This document shows, piece after piece, positions 34,273 to 42,306 of a stretch of DNA of 64,000 nucleotides. The position numbers and the translations under genes were made by a program. The notes beneath the pieces are model-generated. The model did not search any database. It had not been told where the DNA came from and saw nothing but the letters and a program-made list of their open reading frames with translations. The DNA is from a virus. The stretch covers positions 28,501-92,500 of IMG/VR virus record IMGVR_UViG_3300037486_000490; one strand, given 5' to 3'. Within the stretch, counting starts at the first letter, position 1, and the number at the start of each line of letters is the position of its first letter.

Positions 34273-34406
34273 GTTGAGATGGCGAAATAGGGAACCGCTA
34301 ATAATGATGTATGTCAGACCCAGGACAAGGTGATAGCTTGAACTCATTATTAATTATCTGAAAGTCTTAAAGATAAATGCAGGTTCGAATCCTGCTCTCA
34401 ACACCA
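34273..34406 (+). tRNA. tRNA-Leu-like RNA with about 35-base insertion in anticodon loop
   Basis: Acceptor GTTGAGA / TCTCAAC with discriminator A and an encoded CCA (34404-34406). D-arm GCG-AAATAGGGAAC-CGC matches bacterial tRNA-Leu. T-arm GCAGG-TTCGAAT-CCTGC is perfect. A variable arm stem TTATCT / AGATAA marks class II. The anticodon stem AATAA / TTATT (extendable to AATAATGA / TCATTATT) encloses about 42 bases in place of a seven-base loop. No anticodon can be assigned. It may be a tRNA-like RNA, an inactivated tRNA, or contain a tiny intron. Confidence 0.65.
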
Positions 34407-34426
34407 ACTAACTAAACTAATATGCG

Positions 34427-34591
34427 ATGGAAAAAGAAGTAATCAAGCTTGTCACCATATCCCTGTGTGACAGCTGCACCAAGAGTGAAATATGTGCACT
34501 CACACCTGAACAGCAGGAATTAATACCAGTACGTACATGCTCATCACATGTAGCAATACCTGAAATTGATGATGATACTGTTAAATTATAA
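34427..34591 (+). CDS. Small Cys-rich protein
   Basis: 54 residues with SLCDSCTKSEIC and CSSHVAIPE, four Cys that could bind a zinc ion. ATG at 34427, TAA at 34591. The CDSC motif also occurs in the membrane protein at 33828-34049. Composition looks real; function unknown. Confidence 0.55.
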   Translation: MEKEVIKLVTISLCDSCTKSEICALTPEQQELIPVRTCSSHVAIPEIDDDTVKL

Positions 34592-34967
34592 TTGCCATCC
34601 GACAGCCGGAACTGAAGTAAGTCGTATACTCGTATTCATCAAGAGTTTCACACTCGCTGGCAATTTACTTGGATTATTGCGAGTAATGCCTATGCTTCAA
34701 TAGCATACGGTATAGATCATAATCCTCTTTGACCACCTTGAGCTGGTGGTATATAAATAAGCTCCCAAATACGGAATGAATACCTGCCGAAATACGGATT
34801 TGTTCTGCTTATACCAGGGTAGCCTTGATATCAATGAACGGCGTTGACGTTGAAGCTTAATCTATCCCTGGTTATTTTATACCGATGCTTTAGCCATTGG
34901 TATTTTTGCTCATAGGTTAGGTTTAGGTTGGGGCATCGCATCTCCTTAGTGAGGTGCGATGCTTTTT
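34592..34967 (+). ncRNA. Structured RNA candidate 3 with terminator
   Basis: About 375 gene-free bases hold a chain of hairpins: ATTGCC (34591) / GGCAAT (about 34663); TATGCT-tcaat-AGCATA (about 34690); CCACC-ttgagct-GGTGG (about 34736); ACCAGGG / CCCTGGT (about 34817 and 34865) and ATACCgATG-ctttagc-CATtGGTAT (about 34881). It ends at a strong terminator at 34933. The density and the terminator argue for a transcribed non-coding RNA. Two copies of AAATACGGA lie in the middle. No known family recognised. Confidence 0.5.
34933..34967 (+). terminator. Strong Rho-independent terminator
   Basis: A 12-base-pair stem GCATCGCATCTC / GAGGTGCGATGC (one G-T pair) with a six-base loop, followed by TTTTT. 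It lies 25 bases before the next gene and closes the RNA-rich region. Confidence 0.9.
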
Positions 34968-34991
34968 GAAACTCATTAAACTCATATATAA

Positions 34992-35402
34992 ATGAAAAAA
35001 ATATTACTGATCGTAATGCTGGTTACGGTAACACTTGTTACAATAGCTCAACCCAAATATTTCATGGCAAATAATATCCGTGTATGGGATGGCGATACTA
35101 ATAAGGGTTACACCGAACTTCTACAGACTCTCGTCATCGAATTAGACGTAGCCAATTCCACAATTAAATTCCTTAATCAAAACTGGTATGAAGGCTATAG
35201 TGTACTCGGTACCCGGGACAGCTATGATATTACTGATGAAGAAGATGGTACTACCGGTCAGGTGTTTACCTATATAACTACAGATCTTCAATCATCAGTA
35301 TGTACCGTTGAATTTGTCTATTACTCAGACGACTCAATCTATATGTTCTGTGAAAAGATCAAAGAGTGCAGACGCTGGGCTTATAAACTAACAGAATTAT
35401 GA
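34992..35402 (+). CDS. Exported early protein, paralog A
   Basis: 136 residues with a signal peptide (MKKILLIVMLVTVTLVTIAQ). The mature domain is beta-rich with one Cys pair near the end (KIKECRRW). It resembles the gene at 35872-36291 in layout. First gene after the strong terminator, overlapping the lipoprotein gene by 4 bases. An early exported phage protein suggests action at the host envelope, possibly superinfection exclusion; that is inference. Confidence 0.7.
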   Translation: MKKILLIVMLVTVTLVTIAQPKYFMANNIRVWDGDTNKGYTELLQTLVIELDVANSTIKFLNQNWYEGYSVLGTRDSYDITDEEDGTTGQVFTYITTDLQSSVCTVEFVYYSDDSIYMFCEKIKECRRWAYKLTEL

Positions 35403-35674
35403 AAAAAGCATTTCTCCTATCCCTTCTAACAGTCTTATTCACATTCTCCTGTGATAAACCTGCCATTATCTGCTATCACTGTAGAATCTATGTAATAAAA
35501 GACTACTGTGATCATCAGGAAACCTATATCCTTGATGACGAGCTGAGATGTGAAGGCTGGACAGAAGCAGACATTAAAGCATATGAAGTTAAAACTACAT
35601 ATGTTTTAGAGGAGAAATGCTTTTATCTGACTCAAGTATGTAAATGTGTAAAAGAAAAAATAGAACTAATCTAA
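35399..35674 (+). CDS. Cys-rich lipoprotein
   Basis: 91 residues. The signal peptide ends in a lipobox-like LFTFSC, so Cys-18 would be lipidated. The mature part has seven more Cys (CYHC, YCDH, RCEG, KCFYL, VCKC), pointing to disulfides or a metal site. Lies between two exported paralogs. Envelope role inferred. Confidence 0.65.
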   Translation: MKKAFLLSLLTVLFTFSCDKPAIICYHCRIYVIKDYCDHQETYILDDELRCEGWTEADIKAYEVKTTYVLEEKCFYLTQVCKCVKEKIELI

Positions 35675-35680
35675 ATAACA

Positions 35681-35875
35681 ATGAAAAGAACAAGAAGCAA
35701 AAACTTTGCTGTGGATGTGCCATGCGGTAATGAGAAGAATATAGTTACTCGTACCTGGTTCTACACCCATAAAGTCGCACGTACCTATGCTGAGTATGTA
35801 AATGGCAGATTACGTGTGAAAATCACACAAATAACTCCGGATCACAAACCAGTGACTGAAACTGTCAGCGTATGA
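35681..35875 (+). CDS. Unrecognised small basic protein
   Basis: 64 residues, basic N-terminus (MKRTRSKNFAVDVPCG) and beta-rich body. It overlaps the next gene by 4 bases. No family recognised. Confidence 0.55.
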   Translation: MKRTRSKNFAVDVPCGNEKNIVTRTWFYTHKVARTYAEYVNGRLRVKITQITPDHKPVTETVSV

Positions 35876-36291
35876 AAAAGCTGCTCATCACCCTTGTTAC
35901 ACTGCTACTTACTGTAGTAGCAGTTCAGTCACAGACTATTTCAATTTATAAATGTTACTCAGTTGCTTTTATATTTAATGATAATTCAACTCCTAAAACT
36001 GATAAAGTCAGTTTTTATATAGAAGTAAATTCATCTACTCAGACAGTTGTGTTTAAAGATGGAGAAAATACAAAGTTCTTTCTAACACAGTTTATTGGAA
36101 AACAAACAGATGTGGACTCAGACGGCGATATTTATGTTCAAAGAGAGTTTAAGGCTGTTGATCAAGATGGTGTTAAATGTACTTTCATCATAGCTGTATA
36201 CAGTTATCTTCTACCCAATGTTACTATGTTTATGGTAGACTATCCAGGCGCTGGAAGTATTGCATGGGGAACAAATCAAATAAACAACTAA
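35872..36291 (+). CDS. Exported early protein, paralog B
   Basis: 139 residues with a signal peptide (MKKLLITLVTLLLTVVAVQS). Body beta-rich with NSSTQTVVFKDGENTKFFL and KCTFIIAVYSY, similar in arrangement to the protein at 34992 (ANSTIKFLNQN, VCTVEFVYYS). The two probably arose by duplication. Function unknown, envelope location inferred. Confidence 0.7.
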   Translation: MKKLLITLVTLLLTVVAVQSQTISIYKCYSVAFIFNDNSTPKTDKVSFYIEVNSSTQTVVFKDGENTKFFLTQFIGKQTDVDSDGDIYVQREFKAVDQDGVKCTFIIAVYSYLLPNVTMFMVDYPGAGSIAWGTNQINN

Positions 36292-36309
36292 TTAATAATA
36301 CCTGACTTC

Positions 36310-37119
36310 ATGACAAATTTACAAATCTTCAATTATCAAGGCAACAATGTAACATTCCATGATGAATCCGGAATAATTTACATTAATGCAACACAGATGG
36401 CAAAACCATTTGATAAAAGACCCAATGATTATCTCAACTTACAATCTACTAAAGACTTAGTAGAGGTTTTACACGATACCATTAAAAATGGTAACGATGA
36501 TACTCAAGTAGTTACACTGGTTATTACAGAAAAAGGCGGTATTGAAGCTGGCGGTGGTACCTGGTTGCATGAAGATTTGGCTATTGATTTTGCTCAATGG
36601 CTAAGCATATCCTTCCGAGTATGGGTTAATGCAAGGATTAAAGAACTGCTTCAAAAAGGATATGTCAAGCTTGATGGACTTTCAAAAAAGGCAATAGCTC
36701 AAATGGTAATTGAGCTGGAAGAAGAAAAAGAACGGCTTGAACTGGAGAATTCACAATATCAGGATGCATTTACTATTGCCTCTCCAAAGATCATATTTGC
36801 AGATGCAGTAACAAATTGCGATGGGACTATCTCTATTGGTGAATTAGCCAAATTGATAAAACAAAATAACAGAGCCATTGGAAGAAACAGACTTTTTGAT
36901 ATTCTACGAAGAGCTCATATTCTTGATAAGAAAAATATTCCATATCAGGATTTTATGAACAGAGAGTGGTTCATTCTCAGAGAGTCTATTGTACAAAGTG
37001 GTGAAAACTATTCATTTCCAAGACTTACTGTACGTGTAACCGGTAAAGGACAACAGGCTATTATAAGAATGTTCCTTGATAATGGAAAAGTAATTGACCC
37101 TTTAATTAAAGCAGCATGA
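36310..37119 (+). CDS. KilA-N domain protein with C-terminal antirepressor-type domain
   Basis: 269 residues. Residues about 1-115 are a KilA-N domain (GIIYINATQMAKPFDKRPNDYL, TWLHEDLAIDFAQWLS), then a coiled coil (LEEEKERLELENSQYQ), then a KilAC/ANT-like DNA-binding domain (AIGRNRLFDILRRAHIL, VTGKGQQAI). Such proteins act as phage antirepressors or regulators. It overlaps the ligase start by 4 bases. It may link early control with replication. Confidence 0.8.
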   Translation: MTNLQIFNYQGNNVTFHDESGIIYINATQMAKPFDKRPNDYLNLQSTKDLVEVLHDTIKNGNDDTQVVTLVITEKGGIEAGGGTWLHEDLAIDFAQWLSISFRVWVNARIKELLQKGYVKLDGLSKKAIAQMVIELEEEKERLELENSQYQDAFTIASPKIIFADAVTNCDGTISIGELAKLIKQNNRAIGRNRLFDILRRAHILDKKNIPYQDFMNREWFILRESIVQSGENYSFPRLTVRVTGKGQQAIIRMFLDNGKVIDPLIKAA

Positions 37120-38264
37120 CAACAACCTTATTAAAGATTGATAGCGCGGATAAGATCCGCGTTATCTTTTTAAGCACCGACGGCGGTGATATTGTTCGTG
37201 CAACAGGTATACTTTATGGTAATCTCATTAATACCAGGACACCTTGTACAGGTAAGAATATTGGTAAAGCCAATGAAACAAAACCCGATGAACAGGCTAT
37301 ACTGGAAATGAACTCCACCATTGTGGAAAAATGCAGTGAGGGGTATGTCAATGCTACCTCATGGGTTCTTGATACCATCAATGAAGCAGAGATGCGTGAG
37401 CGTATCAAAGCTCAAACAACTGATGCACCCCAGGCAATGCTTGCCAAGGTGTATGAAGAGAAATATGCAGACTTCAAGAATGGTGTACTATGCTCTCCCA
37501 AGCTCGATGGCATGCGTTGTATGGCAGTTGTACCCGAAAGTGGACCAATCATACTCTGGTCACGCGGGGGCAAGCAAATTGACACAATGGGACATATTAT
37601 CAAGGATCTTGAAATCATGCGTACTAATGGATTTTATGGTACTCTTGACGGTGAACTCTATTACCATGACAAGGGTGCTGAAAACTTCCAGGATATCATG
37701 AAAGCAATTAAAAAGTATCGTCCTGGTATATCTGAGAATGTACAATACTGGGTATATGACATAATATCAACCTCTGGTACAGCTGAGAACCGTGCATTGG
37801 CATACGGTATAGCAATTAGTGGATGTAACCTTAATTGTATTCATGTGGTACCACAGTTCCTGGTACATTCTAAGAAAATGGCAGATGAGTATCATGAAGA
37901 ATTCTTGTCTGAAGGTTACGAAGGAACTATGCTGAAGAATGCATCATCCCTTTACCAGCCTGATAAACGATCATCAGACCTGCTTAAGCTGAAAGATTTC
38001 CAGGATGCAGAATATGAAATTGCAGATATTGTTCCAATGGAACGTATGCCTGAATGTGGCAAAGTCATCTGTAGAAGAACGTATGGCGATGGTACATGGA
38101 AAGTCTTCACAGCTACACCCAAAATGTCATATGCAGATCGTAAAGAACTCCTTGATAACAAGGAGAAATATATTGGCAGAAAAGCTACAATACAGTATTT
38201 CAGCTTAACTGACGATGGACTACCAAGATTTCCAATTATGAAAGGAGTAAGAATAGACGTATGA
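37116..38264 (+). CDS. ATP-dependent DNA ligase with WGR-like N-terminus
   Basis: 382 residues. The ligase core has KLDGMR (adenylated Lys at about 129), DGELYYH, WVYDI, EGTMLKN (about 267) and LLKLKDF, followed by an OB-like end. The first 75 residues (RVIFLSTDGGDIVRATGILYG, AILEMNSTIVEKCSEGY) resemble a WGR-type DNA-binding domain fused to the ligase. Seals nicks in phage DNA replication and repair. Overlaps the next gene by 4 bases. Confidence 0.88.
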   Translation: MTTTLLKIDSADKIRVIFLSTDGGDIVRATGILYGNLINTRTPCTGKNIGKANETKPDEQAILEMNSTIVEKCSEGYVNATSWVLDTINEAEMRERIKAQTTDAPQAMLAKVYEEKYADFKNGVLCSPKLDGMRCMAVVPESGPIILWSRGGKQIDTMGHIIKDLEIMRTNGFYGTLDGELYYHDKGAENFQDIMKAIKKYRPGISENVQYWVYDIISTSGTAENRALAYGIAISGCNLNCIHVVPQFLVHSKKMADEYHEEFLSEGYEGTMLKNASSLYQPDKRSSDLLKLKDFQDAEYEIADIVPMERMPECGKVICRRTYGDGTWKVFTATPKMSYADRKELLDNKEKYIGRKATIQYFSLTDDGLPRFPIMKGVRIDV

Positions 38265-38551
38265 AAACAATTGTAATTACACTTTTTATCATAGCCATAG
38301 GCATAGTCATCTGGGAACAACTGCAGGAGATGATACGCAAGGAAAACAGAAAGCTGAAGTATACTGAATTGATGATATTCAAATACTATGTCAATAACTG
38401 CAGTCTTACTCAACAATCATTTGATATTATCCTGGACAGGCTTAAAAATGAGCGTGCATCAGATGAGATGAATGATCCAGATTACCTCAATGAGGTAAAT
38501 TCAATCGGGCTCCTATTTGAAGAGCGATTTAAATATACCCAGGCATTGTAA
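38261..38551 (+). CDS. Small membrane-anchored protein
   Basis: 96 residues: one N-terminal transmembrane helix (IVITLFIIAIGIVIW) then a helical cytosolic domain. A tRNA gene begins seven bases after its stop. Not recognised. Confidence 0.6.
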   Translation: MKTIVITLFIIAIGIVIWEQLQEMIRKENRKLKYTELMIFKYYVNNCSLTQQSFDIILDRLKNERASDEMNDPDYLNEVNSIGLLFEERFKYTQAL

Positions 38552-38557
38552 CCTGGT

Positions 38558-38629
38558 CAAAGGGCAGCTCGCAGGTGAGAGCATCATACTGTACATATGA
38601 GGACGGTGGTTCGAATCCATCCCCTTTTG
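38558..38629 (+). tRNA. tRNA-Tyr-like, anticodon GUA
   Basis: D-stem GCTC / GAGC, anticodon arm TCATA-CTGTACA-TATGA (anticodon GTA), T-arm GGTGG-TTCGAAT-CCATC. Acceptor CAAAGGG / CCCTTTT has one terminal mismatch. The variable region is only four bases, whereas bacterial tRNA-Tyr normally has a long one, so charging is uncertain. CCA not encoded. Confidence 0.7.
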
Positions 38630-38654
38630 ACAAATATCTATAGTAATCAACTAA

Positions 38655-38936
38655 ATGTGCGATTTAAAAATGGTTGAAAAATCCCTGACCAAACTGGTCA
38701 GAACCATCAAGAGCTGTAAAACCGAAGATCAAATGGCTTCAGTGCAGAACATGATGGAAAGTTATCTGAATGGTCTCCGCTTTGAAGGTGTTGTAGATGT
38801 CTCCCGTGTGGAGTTATATCTTAAGGGCGCCTACAATATCCAGGAGATGTATCTCTGGGGTACAAATCCCCTACCCGGTGTATTACTGTTTCCGGAAATT
38901 AAAACAGAAGATATTTCTGTATTACCTCAATTGTAA
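38655..38936 (+). CDS. Unrecognised small protein
   Basis: 93 residues, helical N-terminal two thirds (MVEKSLTKLVRTIKSCK) and a Pro-rich end. It lies between the tRNA and the replication block. Function unknown. Confidence 0.6.
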   Translation: MCDLKMVEKSLTKLVRTIKSCKTEDQMASVQNMMESYLNGLRFEGVVDVSRVELYLKGAYNIQEMYLWGTNPLPGVLLFPEIKTEDISVLPQL

Positions 38937-39005
38937 TACATAGAAGAAAGATTTAACAGAAGAAAATGCTGTATTGATTAATTTATTACTTAATTTTACG
39001 AACAC

Positions 39006-39518
39006 ATGGAAAACAATTTGATGAAAGTAATCGCCATAGGCGAGACATTACAGGACAAGAACGGCAATGATTACCGTATGGTCACACTTCAGAACCCAAC
39101 TCACAAGACAATTGTGGACGAGGAATCAGGTGAAGTTCTCACACTCCGTCAGCCGGCTCTGAAAGCCACCAAATCAGCGTACGATGAGAGCTATCTCGAT
39201 GGTACCAAGGAATGGCTTGCTGATGCCAAAGAAGGTGAAGTGGTTGAAGGCAGCGTTGAGAAACGCCCCGTTGATCAGTATGAATTCATCGGTCGTGAAG
39301 GTGAAGCCCGGGTCACAAACAGCTATACGCTGGCAGTATTCGGTAAGACCAGTGCATCGAACTGGGAAGAGATTGTTGCAGCTGCATTCAAGCGCAACGG
39401 TCATCCTCTTGCAGGCACGGTCAATGTTGAACCGGCAAAAGAAACTGCAAAGCGTGTTGACATAACCGCAGGAACAGCTGCAAAGACAACAGCTCCTAAA
39501 GCTGTTGTTGAGTTCTAA
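39006..39518 (+). CDS. Unrecognised replication-region protein with beta-rich core
   Basis: 170 residues. The core (MKVIAIGETLQDKNGNDYRM, VEKRPVDQYEFIG) is beta-rich and could be an OB-like DNA-binding domain, with a low-complexity Ala/Thr/Lys tail. It is first in the replication block and followed by a hairpin terminator, as the SSB gene is. An accessory DNA-binding protein is a guess from context. Confidence 0.6.
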   Translation: MENNLMKVIAIGETLQDKNGNDYRMVTLQNPTHKTIVDEESGEVLTLRQPALKATKSAYDESYLDGTKEWLADAKEGEVVEGSVEKRPVDQYEFIGREGEARVTNSYTLAVFGKTSASNWEEIVAAAFKRNGHPLAGTVNVEPAKETAKRVDITAGTAAKTTAPKAVVEF

Positions 39519-39524
39519 TAATAC

Positions 39525-39557
39525 ATGGTAGACCCGGGTAACATCGGGTTCTGCCAT
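39525..39557 (+). terminator. Hairpin after 39006-39518
   Basis: ATGGTAGACCCG / CGGGTTCTGCCAT forms a long stem with one bulge and an eight-base loop, followed by TAACTTTT. Probably a partial terminator that sets the first gene apart from the polymerase genes. Confidence 0.65.
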
Positions 39558-39579
39558 TAACTTTTAAAAATAACAGTAA

Positions 39580-39966
39580 ATGGAAAGAGTAAGTATAATA
39601 TCCGCAGTGTGGCGTTCAAAGAAAGGTAACATCGCTTTAAGCAACCGTGACAAGATGCCAAATGATTACCTGCAACGTGTGCTCAATTACAGCGAGCATC
39701 GTTACATGGATTACAACAACAAGGCAAATTCAATCTCTGTTGAGATTGAGAAGCTGGAACAGCAGCTCAAAGAAGCATTCGATAAAAGCGTAGTGTTTAA
39801 AGGGCTTGTAAAGGAAATACGGTCAGAGAGTACCAGGCGTGGTTTTAACATCGAATCTCTTGCCGATAAGAACCCTGACAAGTTTGAGATACTTCGCAAT
39901 GACTTCAAACTGGATGCGGCAGCTGCTGCCCAGCTTAACCTTTTTGAAACTGCAGCCGGAGTATGA
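39580..39966 (+). CDS. Unrecognised helical protein upstream of DNA polymerase
   Basis: 128 residues, a coiled-coil centre (NSISVEIEKLEQQLKEAF) and an Ala-rich, LNLFETAAG end that resembles a sliding-clamp-like contact peptide. It overlaps the polymerase ATG by 4 bases, so a polymerase accessory role is plausible. No family recognised. Confidence 0.6.
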   Translation: MERVSIISAVWRSKKGNIALSNRDKMPNDYLQRVLNYSEHRYMDYNNKANSISVEIEKLEQQLKEAFDKSVVFKGLVKEIRSESTRRGFNIESLADKNPDKFEILRNDFKLDAAAAAQLNLFETAAGV

Positions 39967-41852
39967 TATACTTCATCTCTAACCAGGCAAGATGGCAGAG
40001 CTCTTTTGCATCAGCTACTATAGAGGATGTGATAGAGTTCTGCCAGAAAGCTGGCGCCATTGCTGTGGATACCGAGACCACAGGTCTTAATTACATTGAT
40101 GGGCATATCATCATGCTTCAGATAGGCAATGAGACTGACCAGTTTGTCATTGATGCCAGGAACGTGGATATACTTCCTCTTAAGGAAGTGCTGGAGTCCA
40201 GGACCATTGTAAAATACCTGCAGAATGTAAAGTTTGACTATAAGTTCTTCCGCAGAGCCGGCATCACATTGGAAAATACTGTAGACACCATGCTCCAGGA
40301 ACAGATTATTGTTAATGGTAAACAGTTCGAAGGATTCAGTCTTGCTGTACTTGTGAGTAAATACATGGGCATACAGCTTGACAAATCTACCCGCATAGAA
40401 TTCAGTAACTGGGGAGATAAGGAATTTACAGATAAGCAAATTATATATGGTGCTGATGATGTCAAATATCTTATTTCTATATCTGATCTGCAAGAGTTTG
40501 AAGCAGAGCGGTATAATCTCGGATTGGTTTTAAAATTAGAGAATTCCGCTGCTTTAGCAGCCGCGGATATATCTTATAATGGTATGGCTATTGAGACAGA
40601 GAAATGGCTTGCCATAGCATCAACGGCAAAAGAAGAAGCAAGAGCCATTGAAATGGAACTTGATGCTATGGTGATATCTGATCCCGCACTTTTTGAGACA
40701 TGCCGTCTTGAAGCTATTCAGCAGGATCTATGGAGACCTATTGAAGAGCTGCGTAAGATAGGAGTGAATTGGTCATCACCTCTTCAGGTGGTAAAGCTTT
40801 TTCAAAGCTTTCTTCCATCCCTGGAGAATGTGAATTCTGACCAGATATCCCCATTCCGGTTTGAATACCCTGTTATAGACCGATATATTACTTACAAGGA
40901 ATATGACAAGCGTGCATCATCTTACGGTGAAGCGTTTCTTGAGAACATTGCATCTGATGGACGTATCCATACTGATTTCAAGCAGATTCTGGTAACAGGA
41001 CGCATGAGCTCATCCAATCCCAATATGCAGCAAATACCCGGTAGTAATCTATATCGTAACTGTTTCATACCAGGATATCCTGATTGGGTATTTGTAAGCG
41101 CTGATTATGCCTCACAGGAGCTGGCATTGATTGCTTTTGCAAGCAAAGATCCCGTATGGCTGAAAGCACTTGAGACCGGTCAGGACCTGCATAGCGTATG
41201 CGCTGAACTGGTATTTGGTGATGAATGGATGCAAGCTGCAGAAGTCAATTGTGCATACTATCTAAAGGGTGCAAAAGTCAAATGCGACTGCAAGCGTCAT
41301 AAAAAATTAAGACAATCTGTTAAAGAAATCAATTTTGGGCTTGCATATGGTATGACAGAAATGAAATTATCAAGCAAACTACGTATTGAACCTAAACAAG
41401 CAGCCAAACTCATCAACGATTACTTTAAAATCTTTCCTTCTATAAAGGAATACCTTGATGCATGTGGCAATTTTGGTAAGCAAAAAGGTTACATACGCAC
41501 TCTCTCTCCATGGGGCAGAATGAGATGGTTTGCCGATTGGCAACCTCGAGGAATGGAATGGGGATTACAGGGAAGTATAGAACGTGAATCAAAAAATACC
41601 CCTATACAAGGTGCAGGAGCCGATATGGTGAAGTATGCTCTTATACAGATACGAAACTATATCCGGGATAATAAAGTCCCTGTGAAGCTTGTAATGCAGG
41701 TTCATGACCAAATCGATACCATCTGTCCCAAGGATTACGCACCACAGTGGCGTGTAATACTTAAGGAGCTGATGGAGAAAGCAGCAATATTAACAATCCC
41801 TTCTGGCTTACTTAAAGCAGAAGTAAACATATCACTTGTATGGGAGAAATAG
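39963..41852 (+). CDS. Family A DNA polymerase with 3'-5' exonuclease
   Basis: 629 residues. The exonuclease has DTETTG at 36-41, KFDYKFF near 90 and YGADDVKYL near 163, a complete DEDDy site. Polymerase motifs are VTGRMSSSNPNMQQIP (about 346), motif A SADYASQEL (about 380), motif B RQSVKEINFGLAYG (about 450) and motif C VMQVHDQID (about 577). All catalytic residues are present. It is the replicative polymerase of the phage. It overlaps the next gene by 13 bases. Confidence 0.95.
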   Translation: MIYFISNQARWQSSFASATIEDVIEFCQKAGAIAVDTETTGLNYIDGHIIMLQIGNETDQFVIDARNVDILPLKEVLESRTIVKYLQNVKFDYKFFRRAGITLENTVDTMLQEQIIVNGKQFEGFSLAVLVSKYMGIQLDKSTRIEFSNWGDKEFTDKQIIYGADDVKYLISISDLQEFEAERYNLGLVLKLENSAALAAADISYNGMAIETEKWLAIASTAKEEARAIEMELDAMVISDPALFETCRLEAIQQDLWRPIEELRKIGVNWSSPLQVVKLFQSFLPSLENVNSDQISPFRFEYPVIDRYITYKEYDKRASSYGEAFLENIASDGRIHTDFKQILVTGRMSSSNPNMQQIPGSNLYRNCFIPGYPDWVFVSADYASQELALIAFASKDPVWLKALETGQDLHSVCAELVFGDEWMQAAEVNCAYYLKGAKVKCDCKRHKKLRQSVKEINFGLAYGMTEMKLSSKLRIEPKQAAKLINDYFKIFPSIKEYLDACGNFGKQKGYIRTLSPWGRMRWFADWQPRGMEWGLQGSIERESKNTPIQGAGADMVKYALIQIRNYIRDNKVPVKLVMQVHDQIDTICPKDYAPQWRVILKELMEKAAILTIPSGLLKAEVNISLVWEK

Positions 41853-42055
41853 AATTTAAGGATAAACAACCCTGTAACTACTGGGGACACGGAGCTGGTA
41901 AATGTGTAGGACTGTCTATGAGAAAAGACGGACCTGTCATAGAGATCAGTCCAGTCAATTCCAGAGGTCATATTGGCAAAGTTGTCATCCAGGTACCAGT
42001 TAAGGAAATTGAAGCGATTATTGAAGAATTACGTGGATTAGCACAAAGATCATGA
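41840..42055 (+). CDS. Small protein, tandem paralog 1
   Basis: 71 residues. CNYWGHGAGKCVGLSMRK and IQVPVKEIEAIIEELRG parallel the next protein (CHTWGRHGMSYSTGLSL and IPITTIPELIEQLKD), so the two are tandem paralogs. Overlaps both the polymerase gene and the next gene. Function unknown. Confidence 0.65.
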   Translation: MGEIEFKDKQPCNYWGHGAGKCVGLSMRKDGPVIEISPVNSRGHIGKVVIQVPVKEIEAIIEELRGLAQRS

Positions 42056-42306
42056 GCATTATAAGATTTCCTAAAACCGATAAATGTCATACATGGGGCA
42101 GACATGGCATGTCCTATAGCACAGGTCTGAGCCTTGATCCTTCACCTGATAATGACATGAACCTCTTACTGCGCCCTTTTAACACCAAGGGCGATGTGTC
42201 ATATAGCTGCTCTATGCAGATACCAATAACAACAATACCCGAGCTGATAGAACAGCTTAAAGACATACATTATAACTATCGTAACAATGCAACCAAGAAC
42301 GTATAA
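42052..42306 (+). CDS. Small protein, tandem paralog 2
   Basis: 84 residues, the partner of 41840-42055 with the same C..WG...GLS core and final Ile/Leu-rich helix. It overlaps the following DUF932-like gene by 20 bases. Confidence 0.65.
   Translation: MSIIRFPKTDKCHTWGRHGMSYSTGLSLDPSPDNDMNLLLRPFNTKGDVSYSCSMQIPITTIPELIEQLKDIHYNYRNNATKNV

Noticed and set aside
34178-34967. tmRNA
   Set aside because: No GGGG(C/A)TG start, no tag reading frame ending in an AA motif and no fitting pseudoknots were seen.
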